From positions 62,001 to 126,000 of the forward strand of contig JAWSVK010000020.1 of the NCBI GenBank assembly GCA_033851955.1: a stretch of DNA of 64,000 bases, written 5' to 3'. Under the pieces are notes generated by a model that ran no database searches, was not told the DNA's origin, and saw nothing but the letters and a program-made list of their open reading frames with translations. Below are positions 17,171 to 25,947 of this stretch, one piece after another (within the stretch, counting starts at the first letter, position 1; each line of letters opens with the position of its first letter). The stretch comes from Profundibacter sp033851955. GTDB taxonomy: Bacteria > Pseudomonadota > Alphaproteobacteria > Rhodobacterales > Rhodobacteraceae. Made by a program: the position numbers and the translations under genes.

Positions 17171-18742
17171 TTAAGATTTCTGGAACATGGCGAGCATACG
17201 CCGTGTCACCATGAAGCCGCCAAATATGTTAATGCCCGCCATAAAGACTGACAGCGCCCCCAGCAGCATCACCAGATATGACCCTGATCCGATTTGCATC
17301 AAAGCCCCCAGAATAACGATAGAAGAAATCGCGTTTGTCACCGCCATCAAAGGTGTGTGCAGCGAATGCGCCACCCCCCAGATCACTTGGAAGCCAATAA
17401 AGACCGACAACACAAAGACGATGAAATGTTGCATAAAGCTGGCCGGAGCAACCAGCCCGACGCCCAGCAATAAGACCGCCCCGATGGTCAACAAAATGAC
17501 CTGTTGTTTTGTTTGCGCCTTGAACGCGGCGGTTTCGGCTGCACGCTTTTCTTCTGGCGTCTGCTTTTTGACCTCGACCTTTGGTTGGGCCGCGATCGCC
17601 TGAATTTTAGGCGGGGGCGGCGGGAAGGTGATCTTGCCTTTAAAGGTCGCGGTCGCGCCGCGGATCACGTCGTCCTCCATATCATGGTTGACCTTGCCGT
17701 TTTTGTCCGGCGTCAAATCTGACATCATGTGCCGGATGTTGTTAGCGTATAGTGTTGAGGATTGCGCAGCCATCCGTGATGGGAAATCGGTGTAGCCGAT
17801 AATTGTCACACCGTTTTTGGTGACGATCTTTTCGTCCATCACAGTCAGCTTACAGTTGCCGCCTTTTTCAGCCGCCAAATCGACGATCACGCTGCCGGGC
17901 TTCATCGCCGCGACCATGTCTTTGGTCCACAACTCGGGCGCTTCGCGGTTCGGGATCAGGGCCGTGGTGATCACGATATCAATGTCAGGCGCAATCTCGC
18001 GGAACTTGGCCAGTTGGGCCTCGCGAAATTCGGGGCTGGACACCGGAGCGTAGCCACCTGTGGCCGCGCCATCGGCTTGATCCTCAGAAAAATCGAGGAA
18101 CACAAATTCGGCGCCCATTGATTCCACTTGTTCGGCAACCTCAGGACGCACATCAAACGCATAGGTGATCGCGCCCAATGACGTGGCGGTGCCAATCGCG
18201 GCCAATCCGGCCACACCAGCGCCAACCACCAAAACCTTGGCGGGGGGCACTTTGCCAGCGGCGGTCACTTGGCCGGTAAAGAAGCGCCCAAAGTTGTTGC
18301 CGGCCTCGATCACGGCGCGGTAACCTGCGATATTGGCCATGCTAGACAGCGCGTCCATTTTCTGCGCGCGACTGATACGCGGCACCATGTCCATGGCGAT
18401 CACATTGGCGCCCTTGGAGTTTGCCAGTTCCATCAACTCTTCTGATTGACCGGGAAAGAAGAATGAAATCAGGGTCTTGCCCTTGGTCAACCGACGCGCT
18501 TCGGTTGTGCTGGGCGCACGGACCTTGGTGATGACATCGGCCGCTTTCCACAGCGCCGTGGCCCCACGAATGACCGTTACACCGGCCTCTTTATAGGCCG
18601 CGTCCGAGAAGCCAGCCGATTTACCCGCGCCCGCCTCGATCAAACAATCATAGCCCAGCTTTTGCAATTGCACAGCGCTCTCGGGCGTCATCGCAACACG
18701 CGCTTCGCCCTCAAAAACTTCCTTTGGTGCACCTATCTTCAA
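17171..18742 (-). CDS. pntA: NAD(P) transhydrogenase subunit alpha (fused form)
   Basis: NAD-binding domain dI (residues about 1-380, with VLVVGAGVAGLAAIG and GVTIIGYTDFPSRMAAQS) joined by a Pro/Lys/Glu-rich linker (PPPPPKIQAI...KKQTPEEKRAAE) to the four C-terminal helices of dII, so it is the one-piece PntA form of enterobacteria. I place the start at TTG 18742: it gives MKIGAPKEVF, the family N-terminus, with GGAAGGAAC just upstream. An ATG 20 codons earlier (18802) would add an atypical Trp/Arg-rich extension. It forms an operon with pntB. Confidence 0.95.
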   Translation of the reverse strand: MKIGAPKEVFEGEARVAMTPESAVQLQKLGYDCLIEAGAGKSAGFSDAAYKEAGVTVIRGATALWKAADVITKVRAPSTTEARRLTKGKTLISFFFPGQSEELMELANSKGANVIAMDMVPRISRAQKMDALSSMANIAGYRAVIEAGNNFGRFFTGQVTAAGKVPPAKVLVVGAGVAGLAAIGTATSLGAITYAFDVRPEVAEQVESMGAEFVFLDFSEDQADGAATGGYAPVSSPEFREAQLAKFREIAPDIDIVITTALIPNREAPELWTKDMVAAMKPGSVIVDLAAEKGGNCKLTVMDEKIVTKNGVTIIGYTDFPSRMAAQSSTLYANNIRHMMSDLTPDKNGKVNHDMEDDVIRGATATFKGKITFPPPPPKIQAIAAQPKVEVKKQTPEEKRAAETAAFKAQTKQQVILLTIGAVLLLGVGLVAPASFMQHFIVFVLSVFIGFQVIWGVAHSLHTPLMAVTNAISSIVILGALMQIGSGSYLVMLLGALSVFMAGINIFGGFMVTRRMLAMFQKS

Positions 18743-18955
18743 GTCCCGTTCCTTCCGTGTTCCCCATTTTGCCCATGCGCGCCAACGCACATCGGCAATC
18801 ATTCCGTAGCGTTAAACATAACTGTGCAACTCTACGAATGGAACAGCAAACCTTAGGTCACAATTGACGCAGTGCTTAGGTTTGTTGATTTGGCGCTGGC
18901 AGGTTTAGGTGCGTTGTCCGGCGATCGGCCAACATTTGGCCCCACTACAATCGCG

Positions 18956-19576
18956 CTAGTTACAATAGCTTTGCGACGCAGTCCAAGCCGCCATTTCAGC
19001 ACGTTTAGACGCGTTGTGAAACGGCCCCCAATCGGCCGCGACACCGCGCATATTGGCGGCAACCACACCGTCGCGAGACACCGTGCTGGCCATGATGCGA
19101 ACCGCACAGGACAGGTTGGCGCGGCCATTCTGTAGCGCATCACCACTGGTAGCAGCGCACCCATAGCCACGTGCTGTGGACGGTGAAATTTGCACCAAAC
19201 CAAACCATTGCCCACCGCCGCCAACGGCCTTGGGGTTCCATGTGCTTTCATGTTTGGCCATCGCCGACAGCAATCCAACCCAAAACGCCGAGCGCTCAAC
19301 ATCATTGTTGCCAGCATAGCTCGGACACCAAGCGGCGATGTCGTTTGGCACCATGTCCACCAAGGGCCGTCCATGGCCCTCAAGAATGTCCGTCATTGCC
19401 GAGCGGGTCCATTGATGGGCCTCGGGTCGGTGATCCCAGCGCATGACAGGTAATTGATCATTCGAAATCTCGAACATCGGGCTAAAGACATCAGCGGTTT
19501 CGTCCGGCTCGTCACCGCCACAGGCCGCTAAAAACAAGAAAGGCAGTGCCGACACAACGGCAGACAGAATACGCAT
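18956..19576 (-). CDS. lytic transglycosylase-like lipoprotein (SLT fold)
   Basis: 206-residue protein with lipobox LAAC (Cys19) after a short hydrophobic signal, so a periplasm-facing lipoprotein. The C-terminal half is an SLT-type lysozyme domain: AMAKHESTWNPKAVGGGGQWFGLVQISPSTARGYGC, with likely catalytic Glu110 in HEST and the GLVQISPSTA strand. These enzymes cut the MurNAc-GlcNAc bond to form anhydro ends. The frame is open far upstream into the next intergenic region, but ATG at 19576 starts the signal peptide. Cys residues 84, 147 and others could form disulphides. It is divergent from gatB. Family is secure by motif; exact cleavage activity is inferred. Confidence 0.85.
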   Translation of the reverse strand: MRILSAVVSALPFLFLAACGGDEPDETADVFSPMFEISNDQLPVMRWDHRPEAHQWTRSAMTDILEGHGRPLVDMVPNDIAAWCPSYAGNNDVERSAFWVGLLSAMAKHESTWNPKAVGGGGQWFGLVQISPSTARGYGCAATSGDALQNGRANLSCAVRIMASTVSRDGVVAANMRGVAADWGPFHNASKRAEMAAWTASQSYCN

Positions 19577-19736
19577 GGTAACCCTCACAATTGTTGTTTG
19601 GCCAAGTTTGCGACAATTCCAATAACGCTTCAACGAAAATCTTGGCGATAAGCCATGTGTTGCCACCTGCCCCTTGCCCCATCCGTCGCCCTGTCCTAGA
19701 AGGCTAGGAACGCTACATATCTGGATGGACTTCGCC

Positions 19737-21248
19737 ATGCTCGACGCTACATATGACTCGCCCAAACCCAAAGTAATTGCCGGTGCCAAGCACGACTGGG
19801 AATTGGTGATCGGGCTGGAAATCCATGCGCAAGTCGCCAGCAAGGCCAAACTGTTCTCCGGTGCCTCGACCAAATTTGGCGCCGAGCCAAATTCAAACGT
19901 CGCCTTCGTAGACGCCGCCATGCCCGGCATGTTGCCCGTCATCAACGAATTCTGCGTTGAACAAGCGGTGCGCACGGGCCTTGGCCTAAAGGCCGATATC
20001 AACCTTTATTCCGCCTTTGATCGCAAAAACTATTTCTATCCGGATTTGCCGCAGGGTTATCAGATTTCGCAGCTCTACCACCCGATCGTGGGCGAAGGCG
20101 AAGTGCTGGTTGAACTGTCTGAGGGCATTGCCCGTTTGGTGCGGGTTGAACGCATCCATTTGGAGCAAGACGCGGGCAAATCCATTCACGACATGGACCC
20201 GAATATGTCCTTTGTCGATTTGAACCGCACCGGGGTTGCATTGATGGAAATCGTGTCACGCCCCGACATTCGCGGCCCAGAAGAGGCCGCCGCCTATGTT
20301 GCCAAAATCCGCCAAATCCTGCGCTATTTGGGCACCTGCGATGGCAATATGCAAAACGGCAACTTGCGGGCCGATGTGAACGTGTCTGTCTGTCGCGCTG
20401 GCGCCTATGAGCGTTACTATGAAACTGGCGATTTTTCCCATCTGGGCACCCGTTGCGAGATCAAGAACATGAACTCCATGCGCTTTATGCAGGCCGCGAT
20501 TGAATATGAGGCCCGCCGCCAGATTGCGATCATCGAGGACGGCGGCGAAATCCGTCAAGAAACCCGCCTGTATGATCCAGACAAAAACGAAACCCGCTCC
20601 ATGCGCTCCAAAGAAGAGGCGCATGACTACCGCTACTTCCCCTGCCCTGATCTGTTGCCTTTGGAAATTGAACAGGACTGGGTTGATGGCATTGCCGCCA
20701 CCCTTCCCGAACTGCCAGATGCCAAAAAGCTGCGGTTTATCAACGACTTTGGCCTATCTGACTATGACGCTTCAGTGTTGACCGCCGACGTTGCCAATGC
20801 CGCCTTCTTTGAAGATGTGGCCGCAGGCCGTGACGGCAAATTGGCCGCCAACTGGGTGATCAACGAGCTGTTTGGCCGTCTGAAAAAAGACGACAAATCC
20901 GTGTCTGACAGCCCCGTTTCGGCAGAGCAGTTGGGCGGTATCATTACCCTGATCACCAAAGGGGACATCAGCGGCAAAATCGCCAAAGAGCTGTTTGAGA
21001 TTGTCTATACCGAGGGCGGCGACCCCGCCGAAATCGTAGAGGCGCGCGGCATGAAGCAAGTCACCGACACGGGCGCAATCGAAGCGGCTGTGGTCGAGAT
21101 CATCAACGCCAACCCAGCCCAAGTTGAAAAGGCCAAAGCCAACCCCAAGCTGGCTGGCTGGTTCGTGGGCCAAGTGATGAAAGCCACTGGCGGCAAGGCC
21201 AACCCCAAAGCCGTCAACGAGATCGTCGCTAAAAAGCTGGCCGAATAA
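19737..21248 (+). CDS. gatB: Asp-tRNA(Asn)/Glu-tRNA(Gln) amidotransferase subunit B
   Basis: 503-residue GatB of the GatCAB amidotransferase, which converts Glu-tRNA(Gln) and Asp-tRNA(Asn) to the amidated forms. Seen: WELVIGLEIHAQVASKAKLFSGAS, FDRKNYFYPDLPQGYQISQ, LEQDAGKSIHD, DLNRTGVALMEIVSRPD and EIKNMNSMRF, then the C-terminal GatB/Yqey helical domain (about residue 355 on). ATG at 19737 gives MLDATYDSPKPKVIAG, close to relatives; an ATG at 19725 is the alternative. gatA and gatC are not in the window. Cytoplasmic. Identification is firm. Confidence 0.97.
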   Translation: MLDATYDSPKPKVIAGAKHDWELVIGLEIHAQVASKAKLFSGASTKFGAEPNSNVAFVDAAMPGMLPVINEFCVEQAVRTGLGLKADINLYSAFDRKNYFYPDLPQGYQISQLYHPIVGEGEVLVELSEGIARLVRVERIHLEQDAGKSIHDMDPNMSFVDLNRTGVALMEIVSRPDIRGPEEAAAYVAKIRQILRYLGTCDGNMQNGNLRADVNVSVCRAGAYERYYETGDFSHLGTRCEIKNMNSMRFMQAAIEYEARRQIAIIEDGGEIRQETRLYDPDKNETRSMRSKEEAHDYRYFPCPDLLPLEIEQDWVDGIAATLPELPDAKKLRFINDFGLSDYDASVLTADVANAAFFEDVAAGRDGKLAANWVINELFGRLKKDDKSVSDSPVSAEQLGGIITLITKGDISGKIAKELFEIVYTEGGDPAEIVEARGMKQVTDTGAIEAAVVEIINANPAQVEKAKANPKLAGWFVGQVMKATGGKANPKAVNEIVAKKLAE

Positions 21249-21383
21249 CCTGCGAAAACGCTATGGGATTGCGCGAATGCCACAGCCGCCCGCGACACAG
21301 CAACAAATCTCCATCAGGTTTGGACAGCGTGATCCGGATTTGTTATGAACCCAACCTGTTACACATCGCCGAGGGACCGAACC

Positions 21384-21812
21384 ATGCCAAATTATGAATA
21401 CAAGGTCGTGCCTGCGCCCAAAAAGGGACTAAAGGCCAAAGGGCTTAAAACCACGGATGCGCGGTTTGCCAATGCGATGATGGTTGAAATGAATGAACTG
21501 GGCGCTGATGGCTGGGAATACCAGCGTTCCGACACGCTACCGTGCGAAGAGCGTACAGGCCTACGTGGTCGCAACACAACATTTTTGAACATGCTGGTTT
21601 TTCGGCGCGAGATTGCGGCTGCGGTTGACGTTGAAGCGGCGAATACCTTTGTCGAAGAAACCGCGCCAATTTCCAGCACGCCAATTGAGCCTCAAACCCA
21701 TGCACCTTTGTTGAATGGCACCACAGACAATGGCCGCAGTTCGGCCCCTGCTCTTGGCCCGGCGACGGACGCGACCGAAGTCAAAGATCCACGCTTTGAC
21801 GCGGATACCTAA
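21384..21812 (+). CDS. DUF4177 domain protein
   Basis: 142 residues. The first 75 form a DUF4177-type domain: MPNYEYKVVPAPKKG, then MVEMNELGADGWEYQRSDTLP and LNMLVFRREI, a short beta-helix-beta fold seen in many bacterial proteins of unknown role. The remaining 65 residues are low-complexity, rich in Thr, Ala, Pro and Asp, and look disordered. ATG at 21384 has GAGGGA upstream; an ATG 39 bases earlier gives a non-conserved extension. It follows gatB by 135 bp and converges with bolA. Function unknown. Confidence 0.8.
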   Translation: MPNYEYKVVPAPKKGLKAKGLKTTDARFANAMMVEMNELGADGWEYQRSDTLPCEERTGLRGRNTTFLNMLVFRREIAAAVDVEAANTFVEETAPISSTPIEPQTHAPLLNGTTDNGRSSAPALGPATDATEVKDPRFDADT

Positions 21813-21827
21813 ACGGCCTGCAACAGC

Positions 21828-22094
21828 CTAGCTGTTGACTTCCAACGCCAGCGCGTGAATGCGTGCGATCAGCTCTTTGCCCAAAGCCGCATGAACCGCG
21901 CGGTGGCGGGCAAGTCGGCTCATGTCATTGAAAACATCCGCCTTAATCACCACCCTAAAATGGCTCTCATTGCTGCCATCATGCCCTGCGTGACCTGCGT
22001 GTTGGTCGCTCTCGTTCAGCACTTGCAGCGCCTCAGGAGAAAATTCCGCCTGTAATTTTTCAAAAATCTGCTCTTCAACTAACATTTTTTGCAT
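21828..22094 (-). CDS. bolA: BolA family protein
   Basis: 88-residue BolA-like protein. BolA proteins pair with monothiol glutaredoxins in iron-sulphur handling and stress-linked envelope control. The conserved helix-turn block ESHFRVVIKADVF...LARHRAVHAALGKEL is present, with the conserved His in SRLARHRAVHAAL; there is an extra His-rich loop (HAGHAGHDGSNESH) that could bind metal. It is divergent from the J-domain gene across 63 bp, an arrangement I have seen in related bacteria. Cytoplasmic. A second ATG three codons in is an alternative start. Confidence 0.9.
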   Translation of the reverse strand: MQKMLVEEQIFEKLQAEFSPEALQVLNESDQHAGHAGHDGSNESHFRVVIKADVFNDMSRLARHRAVHAALGKELIARIHALALEVNS

Positions 22095-22157
22095 ATGCCC
22101 CTTCTATCCGGCTCGGATCACGCTAAAGTCTATAGCCTGAGTCGAAAAGGTTTTAAT

Positions 22158-22787
22158 ATGGCTAAAAGCGATCCCTTCGGATTCGACATGTCCGTGTCGA
22201 ATGATAAAAAGAAGCGCTCACGCGGGCGCCGTGGCATGTCTGGTGCGTTCGATACCTCGACGCGGGTCTGCGAACATGAGGGTTGCGAGGACGCAGGCAA
22301 GTACCGCGCGCCCCGTTCCCCTGACGCGGTGGATGATTTCATGTGGTTTTGCAAAATCCACGTGCGCGAATATAATCTGAAATGGAATTTCTTTGACGGC
22401 TCCCCTGATGATGCCGTGGCTGATCAACAAGACAAAGACCGTGTTTGGGAACGTGAAACCAAACCGTTCAAAAAATCCGACGAGGAACGTGCTTGGGCGC
22501 GTTTGGGCGTGGATGATCCGCATCAAGTGCTGGGCGATAATGCAACCCAAAATCCCGGCCGCTCGATCACCGGCACCCGCAAACTGCCCCCTACCGAGCG
22601 CAAAGCGATTGACGTATTAGAGGCCAAAGATCATTGGACCAAAGCCGAAGTGCGCAAGGCCTATAAAAAGCTGATCAAAGGGCTACACCCCGATATGAAC
22701 GGCGGCGATCGCTCGCAAGAAGAGCAGTTGCAACTGGTGGTTTGGGCGTGGGAACAAATCAAAACCAGCCGTCATTTCAAAAGCTAA
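22158..22787 (+). CDS. J-domain protein (DnaJ-like co-chaperone)
   Basis: 209 residues. The C-terminal 65 residues make a J domain, with helix KAEVRKAYKKLIKGLHPDMNGGD holding the HPD tripeptide that stimulates DnaK ATPase. The N-terminal part has a basic tract (KKKRSRGRRG) and a stretch with Cys-containing pairs, CEHEGCEDAGKYRAPRS and WFCKIHVREYN, a plausible metal site. ATG at 22158 starts MAKSDPFGFDMS; the frame is open 69 bases further upstream without similarity. Divergent from bolA. It probably recruits DnaK to a specific client, possibly in Fe-S or cobalamin-related work; that is inference from neighbours only. Confidence 0.88.
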   Translation: MAKSDPFGFDMSVSNDKKKRSRGRRGMSGAFDTSTRVCEHEGCEDAGKYRAPRSPDAVDDFMWFCKIHVREYNLKWNFFDGSPDDAVADQQDKDRVWERETKPFKKSDEERAWARLGVDDPHQVLGDNATQNPGRSITGTRKLPPTERKAIDVLEAKDHWTKAEVRKAYKKLIKGLHPDMNGGDRSQEEQLQLVVWAWEQIKTSRHFKS

Positions 22788-22809
22788 ACGGCCCATTTAT
22801 GGGGGCGTT
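22787..22809. terminator. weak bidirectional terminator between convergent genes
   Basis: Imperfect hairpin AACGGCCCA-TTTA-TGGGGGCGTT with a small bulge, right after the J-domain stop and before the end of the LysE gene. The stem is plausible but the U-tract is short. Confidence 0.35.
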
Positions 22810-22815
22810 TGCGGG

Positions 22816-23454
22816 CTACATACGCCGCAACGCCTCCACCCCGACCCCCAGCCCCAATCCGACATAAAGCGTACCGACCACCCCGTTCACGCGGCGTTGC
22901 GCCGTTTCAATTCGGCGTAAAAACGGGCGGGAAGAGAACAACCATGCGGTTAGACTGTGTTGGCAAACCGCTTGCGTCTGGCTAAACGCCAAAATCACGA
23001 TCCACATCCATAGCGGGGCCGTCGCAGGTATGAACGCCACAAACACCGAGCTAAAGAACAGCATCGCTTTGGGGTTGGTCATATTGACGATAAATCCAGT
23101 GCGAAAAGCCACCCAGTTGCTGTGATCAACCTTGGTGATAACCAACTTGGCCCCTTCCCCGTGCCACGCAGCGCGCAGGTATTTATAGCCAAGCCATGCC
23201 AAATAGCTGGCCCCCATTAGGCGAAACATCATCACTGCCGTTGGGAACAGTTCGAACACCGTCGCCGCCCCCAAAATGGTCAGCGTCGCCCAAATCAAGC
23301 CGCCCGAAGCCAAGCCAAACCCCGTGGCATAGCCAGCCGTCCGACCTTTGCTTATCGAGGCGCTCATCACCGCCAGCGTGTTTGGCCCCGGTGTCAGCCA
23401 GCCCAGCATGTTTACAAAAGCGATACCGCCCAGCGTGATGATTAGATCGTGCAT
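22816..23454 (-). CDS. LysE/RhtB family amino-acid exporter
   Basis: 212-residue inner-membrane protein of the LysE superfamily, exporters of amino acids or related metabolites. Signature N-terminus with MLGWLTPGPNTLAVMSASISKGRTAGYATGFGLASGG, the LRAAW stretch, and FRTGFIVNMTNPKAMLFFSSVFVAF. Six hydrophobic segments can be drawn, normal for the family. Substrate not predictable. It stands alone, convergent with the J-domain gene. Confidence 0.92.
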   Translation of the reverse strand: MHDLIITLGGIAFVNMLGWLTPGPNTLAVMSASISKGRTAGYATGFGLASGGLIWATLTILGAATVFELFPTAVMMFRLMGASYLAWLGYKYLRAAWHGEGAKLVITKVDHSNWVAFRTGFIVNMTNPKAMLFFSSVFVAFIPATAPLWMWIVILAFSQTQAVCQHSLTAWLFSSRPFLRRIETAQRRVNGVVGTLYVGLGLGVGVEALRRM

Positions 23455-23722
23455 TAAAATGCCTCCGAGTTGTTGCTCAAAAAGACATATTGCGGTTGAA
23501 AAATCAAGACAGGGCTAAGTGCCACGCAAACATCAACACGGCTCAACGGGTGGATCAAATCGGAGTCTCAAAACCATGAGGCTTTAGCTGGCACCTATTG
23601 GCTGTGATGCAGACCAAACCGATATTCATTCTGAGGCTTGGAGGACTCATTCTCTAAGACCGCACCCCAATGGCGTTCAACATCATCCAAAATGTTGACC
23701 CCGTTTTTTCCGCCTCGCAAGG

Positions 23723-23899
23723 TTACTTTTTATCCCGCGCGGCTTTCTCTTCTTTGGTCAGCGGATTATTCCACACGTTTTTGCTAAGCCCAAGTTCGCT
23801 TGGAAACGGCTTGGTTTTGCCAACGCTGACTTTGCCACCCTTGTTCAGAAACTCTTGAATAAGGGCGTCATTGGTATTTTCTTTGGGAACATGTTTCAT
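23723..23899 (-). CDS. small conserved-looking protein, unknown function
   Basis: 58 residues starting MKHVPKENTNDALIQEFLNKGG and ending LTKEEKAARDKK. Basic, with a predicted N-terminal helix, the turn GGKVSVGKTKPFPSELG, and a C-terminal charged helix. ATG at 23899 has AGGA at good spacing. The composition and ordered look argue for a real gene, and I have a weak recollection of similar small proteins in roseobacters. Not assigned a function. It sits alone in an accessory patch; the 268 bp on its downstream side (23455-23722) holds nothing I recognise. Confidence 0.55.
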   Translation of the reverse strand: MKHVPKENTNDALIQEFLNKGGKVSVGKTKPFPSELGLSKNVWNNPLTKEEKAARDKK

Positions 23900-24068
23900 A
23901 CCTGTGATCCTACCCGCTTCGCCAGAGCCAAGCAACCGCTGCTTTGGAGTGTTTCAGGGTGACTTCCAGCAAGCCAACGCAAACCGCGACGCATTGACTT
24001 TGCCCACACTCAAACCATAGGTTGCACTGTTAAGTGCACGAAGTAACTTTAAATTTTCGAGGTCGCCG

Positions 24069-24695
24069 ATGAAACCCCTATTTGTGATTACAACGCTCGC
24101 CGCGATGGCTGTTTCAGGCTGCATGACGGCACCTGTGCAAGGGACCAGTGCTCAAAAACCCGTGTCAGAAAGTGAACTTGACCTCTATAGCTTGGAGCAC
24201 CAAGTGACGCATTACTCGAAAGTCGAGTTTGGAAAGAATGCTGCAAAGGCATTTCATGAATTTAGGAAGAGCGACAAGGGCTATTTTGGCGCATTCGCTT
24301 ATTCCTCTGGTCCTAGGGGCGCGTTTTCGTATTCGGCGACCGATGGGCATGGAACTCTAAGAACTGCGCGCGAATATGCCCTCAAAAACTGTTCTACGTA
24401 TTTGGTCGCTGGGCCTGCTTGTAAAATAATCGCGGTTCTCACACCGAAAGGGTATGTGGAAAGGCATAAAGCGACACTGAGCAAGAGCAGCACAAAAGCG
24501 CTACGCAACTTAAGAAGCGCGGACAAATACAACGCAATTGCCACAAACGATGCCGGGTATGTAGACTGGGTCGCGGGTTATAGTTCACAGGAGAGTGCCA
24601 ACAAAGAAGCAATGCGTAGGTGTAGTTTGCGCGTGAAGACACGAACGCAAAGGATACAAAAAACCTATCCGTGCTATTTGGTGCCAAAACAATAA
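24069..24695 (+). CDS. putative lipoprotein with two related halves
   Basis: 208 residues, signal peptide with lipobox AVSGC (Cys18). After a linker there are two similar segments: one around TLRTAREYALKNCSTYLVAGPACKIIAV and one around ESANKEAMRRCSLRVKTR...YPCYLV, each an aromatic/glycine strand region, an Ala-rich helix ending in Cys, and a second Cys 10-18 residues on. This pattern resembles small periplasmic DUF4189-like domains with a disulphide, but the match is loose. The gene is more A/T-rich than its neighbours by eye, suggesting an acquired gene. No function assigned. Confidence 0.65.
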   Translation: MKPLFVITTLAAMAVSGCMTAPVQGTSAQKPVSESELDLYSLEHQVTHYSKVEFGKNAAKAFHEFRKSDKGYFGAFAYSSGPRGAFSYSATDGHGTLRTAREYALKNCSTYLVAGPACKIIAVLTPKGYVERHKATLSKSSTKALRNLRSADKYNAIATNDAGYVDWVAGYSSQESANKEAMRRCSLRVKTRTQRIQKTYPCYLVPKQ

Positions 24696-24999
24696 TGGTA
24701 TTCTACGAAGGTTTGAATAACCTTCATTAACAGCGTGCAAACTCAAGCCTGAAGCAGGGCCTGAATATAATTTTGGATGTTATCTAGTTACTTTATTGTG
24801 GCCCTGTCTCGCACAGAGCTGGTCCCCCCTGCTTTCATTTCCGATTGCCCAATAGCATGGGAACAACCACAAAAACCCACCCCTTGGGGTGGACGCCCGC
24901 AAGGCCTGTGGTATCATGCTCCCCTCAAGTTTCATGCAGCAATGCTCACCTGCCCAACCTCGGGCAATCGGCCAACAGACACTAAGAACGGGACACCCC
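24696..24999. other. 304-bp region before rpiB with two hairpins
   Basis: Contains a perfect 7-bp hairpin GAAGGTT-TGAAT-AACCTTC (24707-24725) just after the lipoprotein stop, perhaps its terminator though without a U-tract, and a perfect 16-base palindrome CCACCCCTTGGGGTGG (24877-24892) about 107 bp upstream of rpiB. The second, together with nearby CCAC and GTGG arms, could form a structured rpiB leader. No gene is seen here. Confidence 0.45.
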
Positions 25000-25443
25000 A
25001 TGACCACCAACAAACGCATCGTTCTCTCCAGCGATCACTCTGCCCTTCAGACCCGCCAGGCCATCGCCGATCATATCGCCGCGCTGGGTTGGGAAGTGGT
25101 CGACATTGGCCCCACAACCACGCAAAGCACCCATTACCCGCTGCACGGCAAAGCCGCCGCTGAGCGTGTGGCCTCGGGTGATTGTGCGTTTGGAATCATC
25201 CTGTGCGGCACGGGCCAAGGTATCATGATGGCCGCAAACAAGGTGCAAGGCATTCGTTGCGGCACCTGTTGTGATACATTTTCCGCCCGCATGATCCGCC
25301 AACATAATGACGCCAACATGCTGGCAATCGGCGTGCGCGTGATCGGTGAAGGGCTGGCGCTTGATATCGTCGACGCCTTTTTGAACGCAGAGTTCGAAGG
25401 CGGTCGCCATGCAACGCGGGTCGATATGATCGAGGCCCCGTAA
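25000..25443 (+). CDS. rpiB: ribose-5-phosphate isomerase B
   Basis: 147-residue RpiB/LacAB-type isomerase interconverting ribose-5-P and ribulose-5-P (some relatives act on allose-6-P or other sugars). Seen: SSDHSA (Asp12, His13), the GIILCGTGQGIMMAANK loop with the catalytic Cys69, and RQHNDANMLAIG with His102. ATG at 25000 gives the normal N-terminus; the frame runs 111 bases further upstream without similarity. Cytoplasmic. It converges with msrB 31 bp later. It stands alone here, with no sugar-uptake genes beside it. Confidence 0.93.
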   Translation: MTTNKRIVLSSDHSALQTRQAIADHIAALGWEVVDIGPTTTQSTHYPLHGKAAAERVASGDCAFGIILCGTGQGIMMAANKVQGIRCGTCCDTFSARMIRQHNDANMLAIGVRVIGEGLALDIVDAFLNAEFEGGRHATRVDMIEAP

Positions 25444-25473
25444 AGCGCAACGGCGCTTAGCAGGGCCCCAAAA

Positions 25474-25947
25474 TTAGGCCGCGATAAACTTCAACGACAC
25501 GCCGTTCAGACAGTGGCGTTTGCCGGTTGGAGCTGGTCCGTCATCAAAGATGTGGCCCAAGTGGCTGCCACAACGGCGGCAATGCACTTCGGTTCGTTTG
25601 CTGAACAAAGTGTTGTCCGGTTTGGTGCCAACCGCACCGTTTAGGGGCTTCCAAAAGCTGGGCCAACCCGTGCCGGAATCAAATTTGGTTTTCGATGGGT
25701 ACAGCGGCAAATCGCAACCGCGACATATATAGATGCCCGCCGCGTAATTCTTATCCAGCGGCGAGGACCCCGCCCGCTCGGTATCCTCATGACGCATGAC
25801 CTTATACTGCAACGGCGTCAAACGGCTGCGCCAGTCCTCGTCGCTGCGCGTCACTTCAAACGTGCCACTTGCAGCGTCCATAGGCAGTGTGCCAATCCCA
25901 AAGGCGGCGGCTGCAAGACCAGAGGTCATCATCATACGTCGGTTCAT
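25474..25947 (-). CDS. msrB: exported peptide-methionine (R)-S-oxide reductase
   Basis: MsrB repairs the R form of methionine sulphoxide. The 157-residue protein has zinc ligands C75-x2-C78 and C123-x2-C126 and the catalytic Cys146 in GKRHCLNG; SGTGWPSF is the substrate wall. The first 26 residues (MNRRMMMTSGLAAAAFGIGT) form a signal with twin arginines, so export by Tat or Sec to the periplasm is likely. ATG at 25947 has GGAG upstream. It is divergent from cobS across 178 bp. Function firm; route of export inferred. Confidence 0.93.
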   Translation of the reverse strand: MNRRMMMTSGLAAAAFGIGTLPMDAASGTFEVTRSDEDWRSRLTPLQYKVMRHEDTERAGSSPLDKNYAAGIYICRGCDLPLYPSKTKFDSGTGWPSFWKPLNGAVGTKPDNTLFSKRTEVHCRRCGSHLGHIFDDGPAPTGKRHCLNGVSLKFIAA

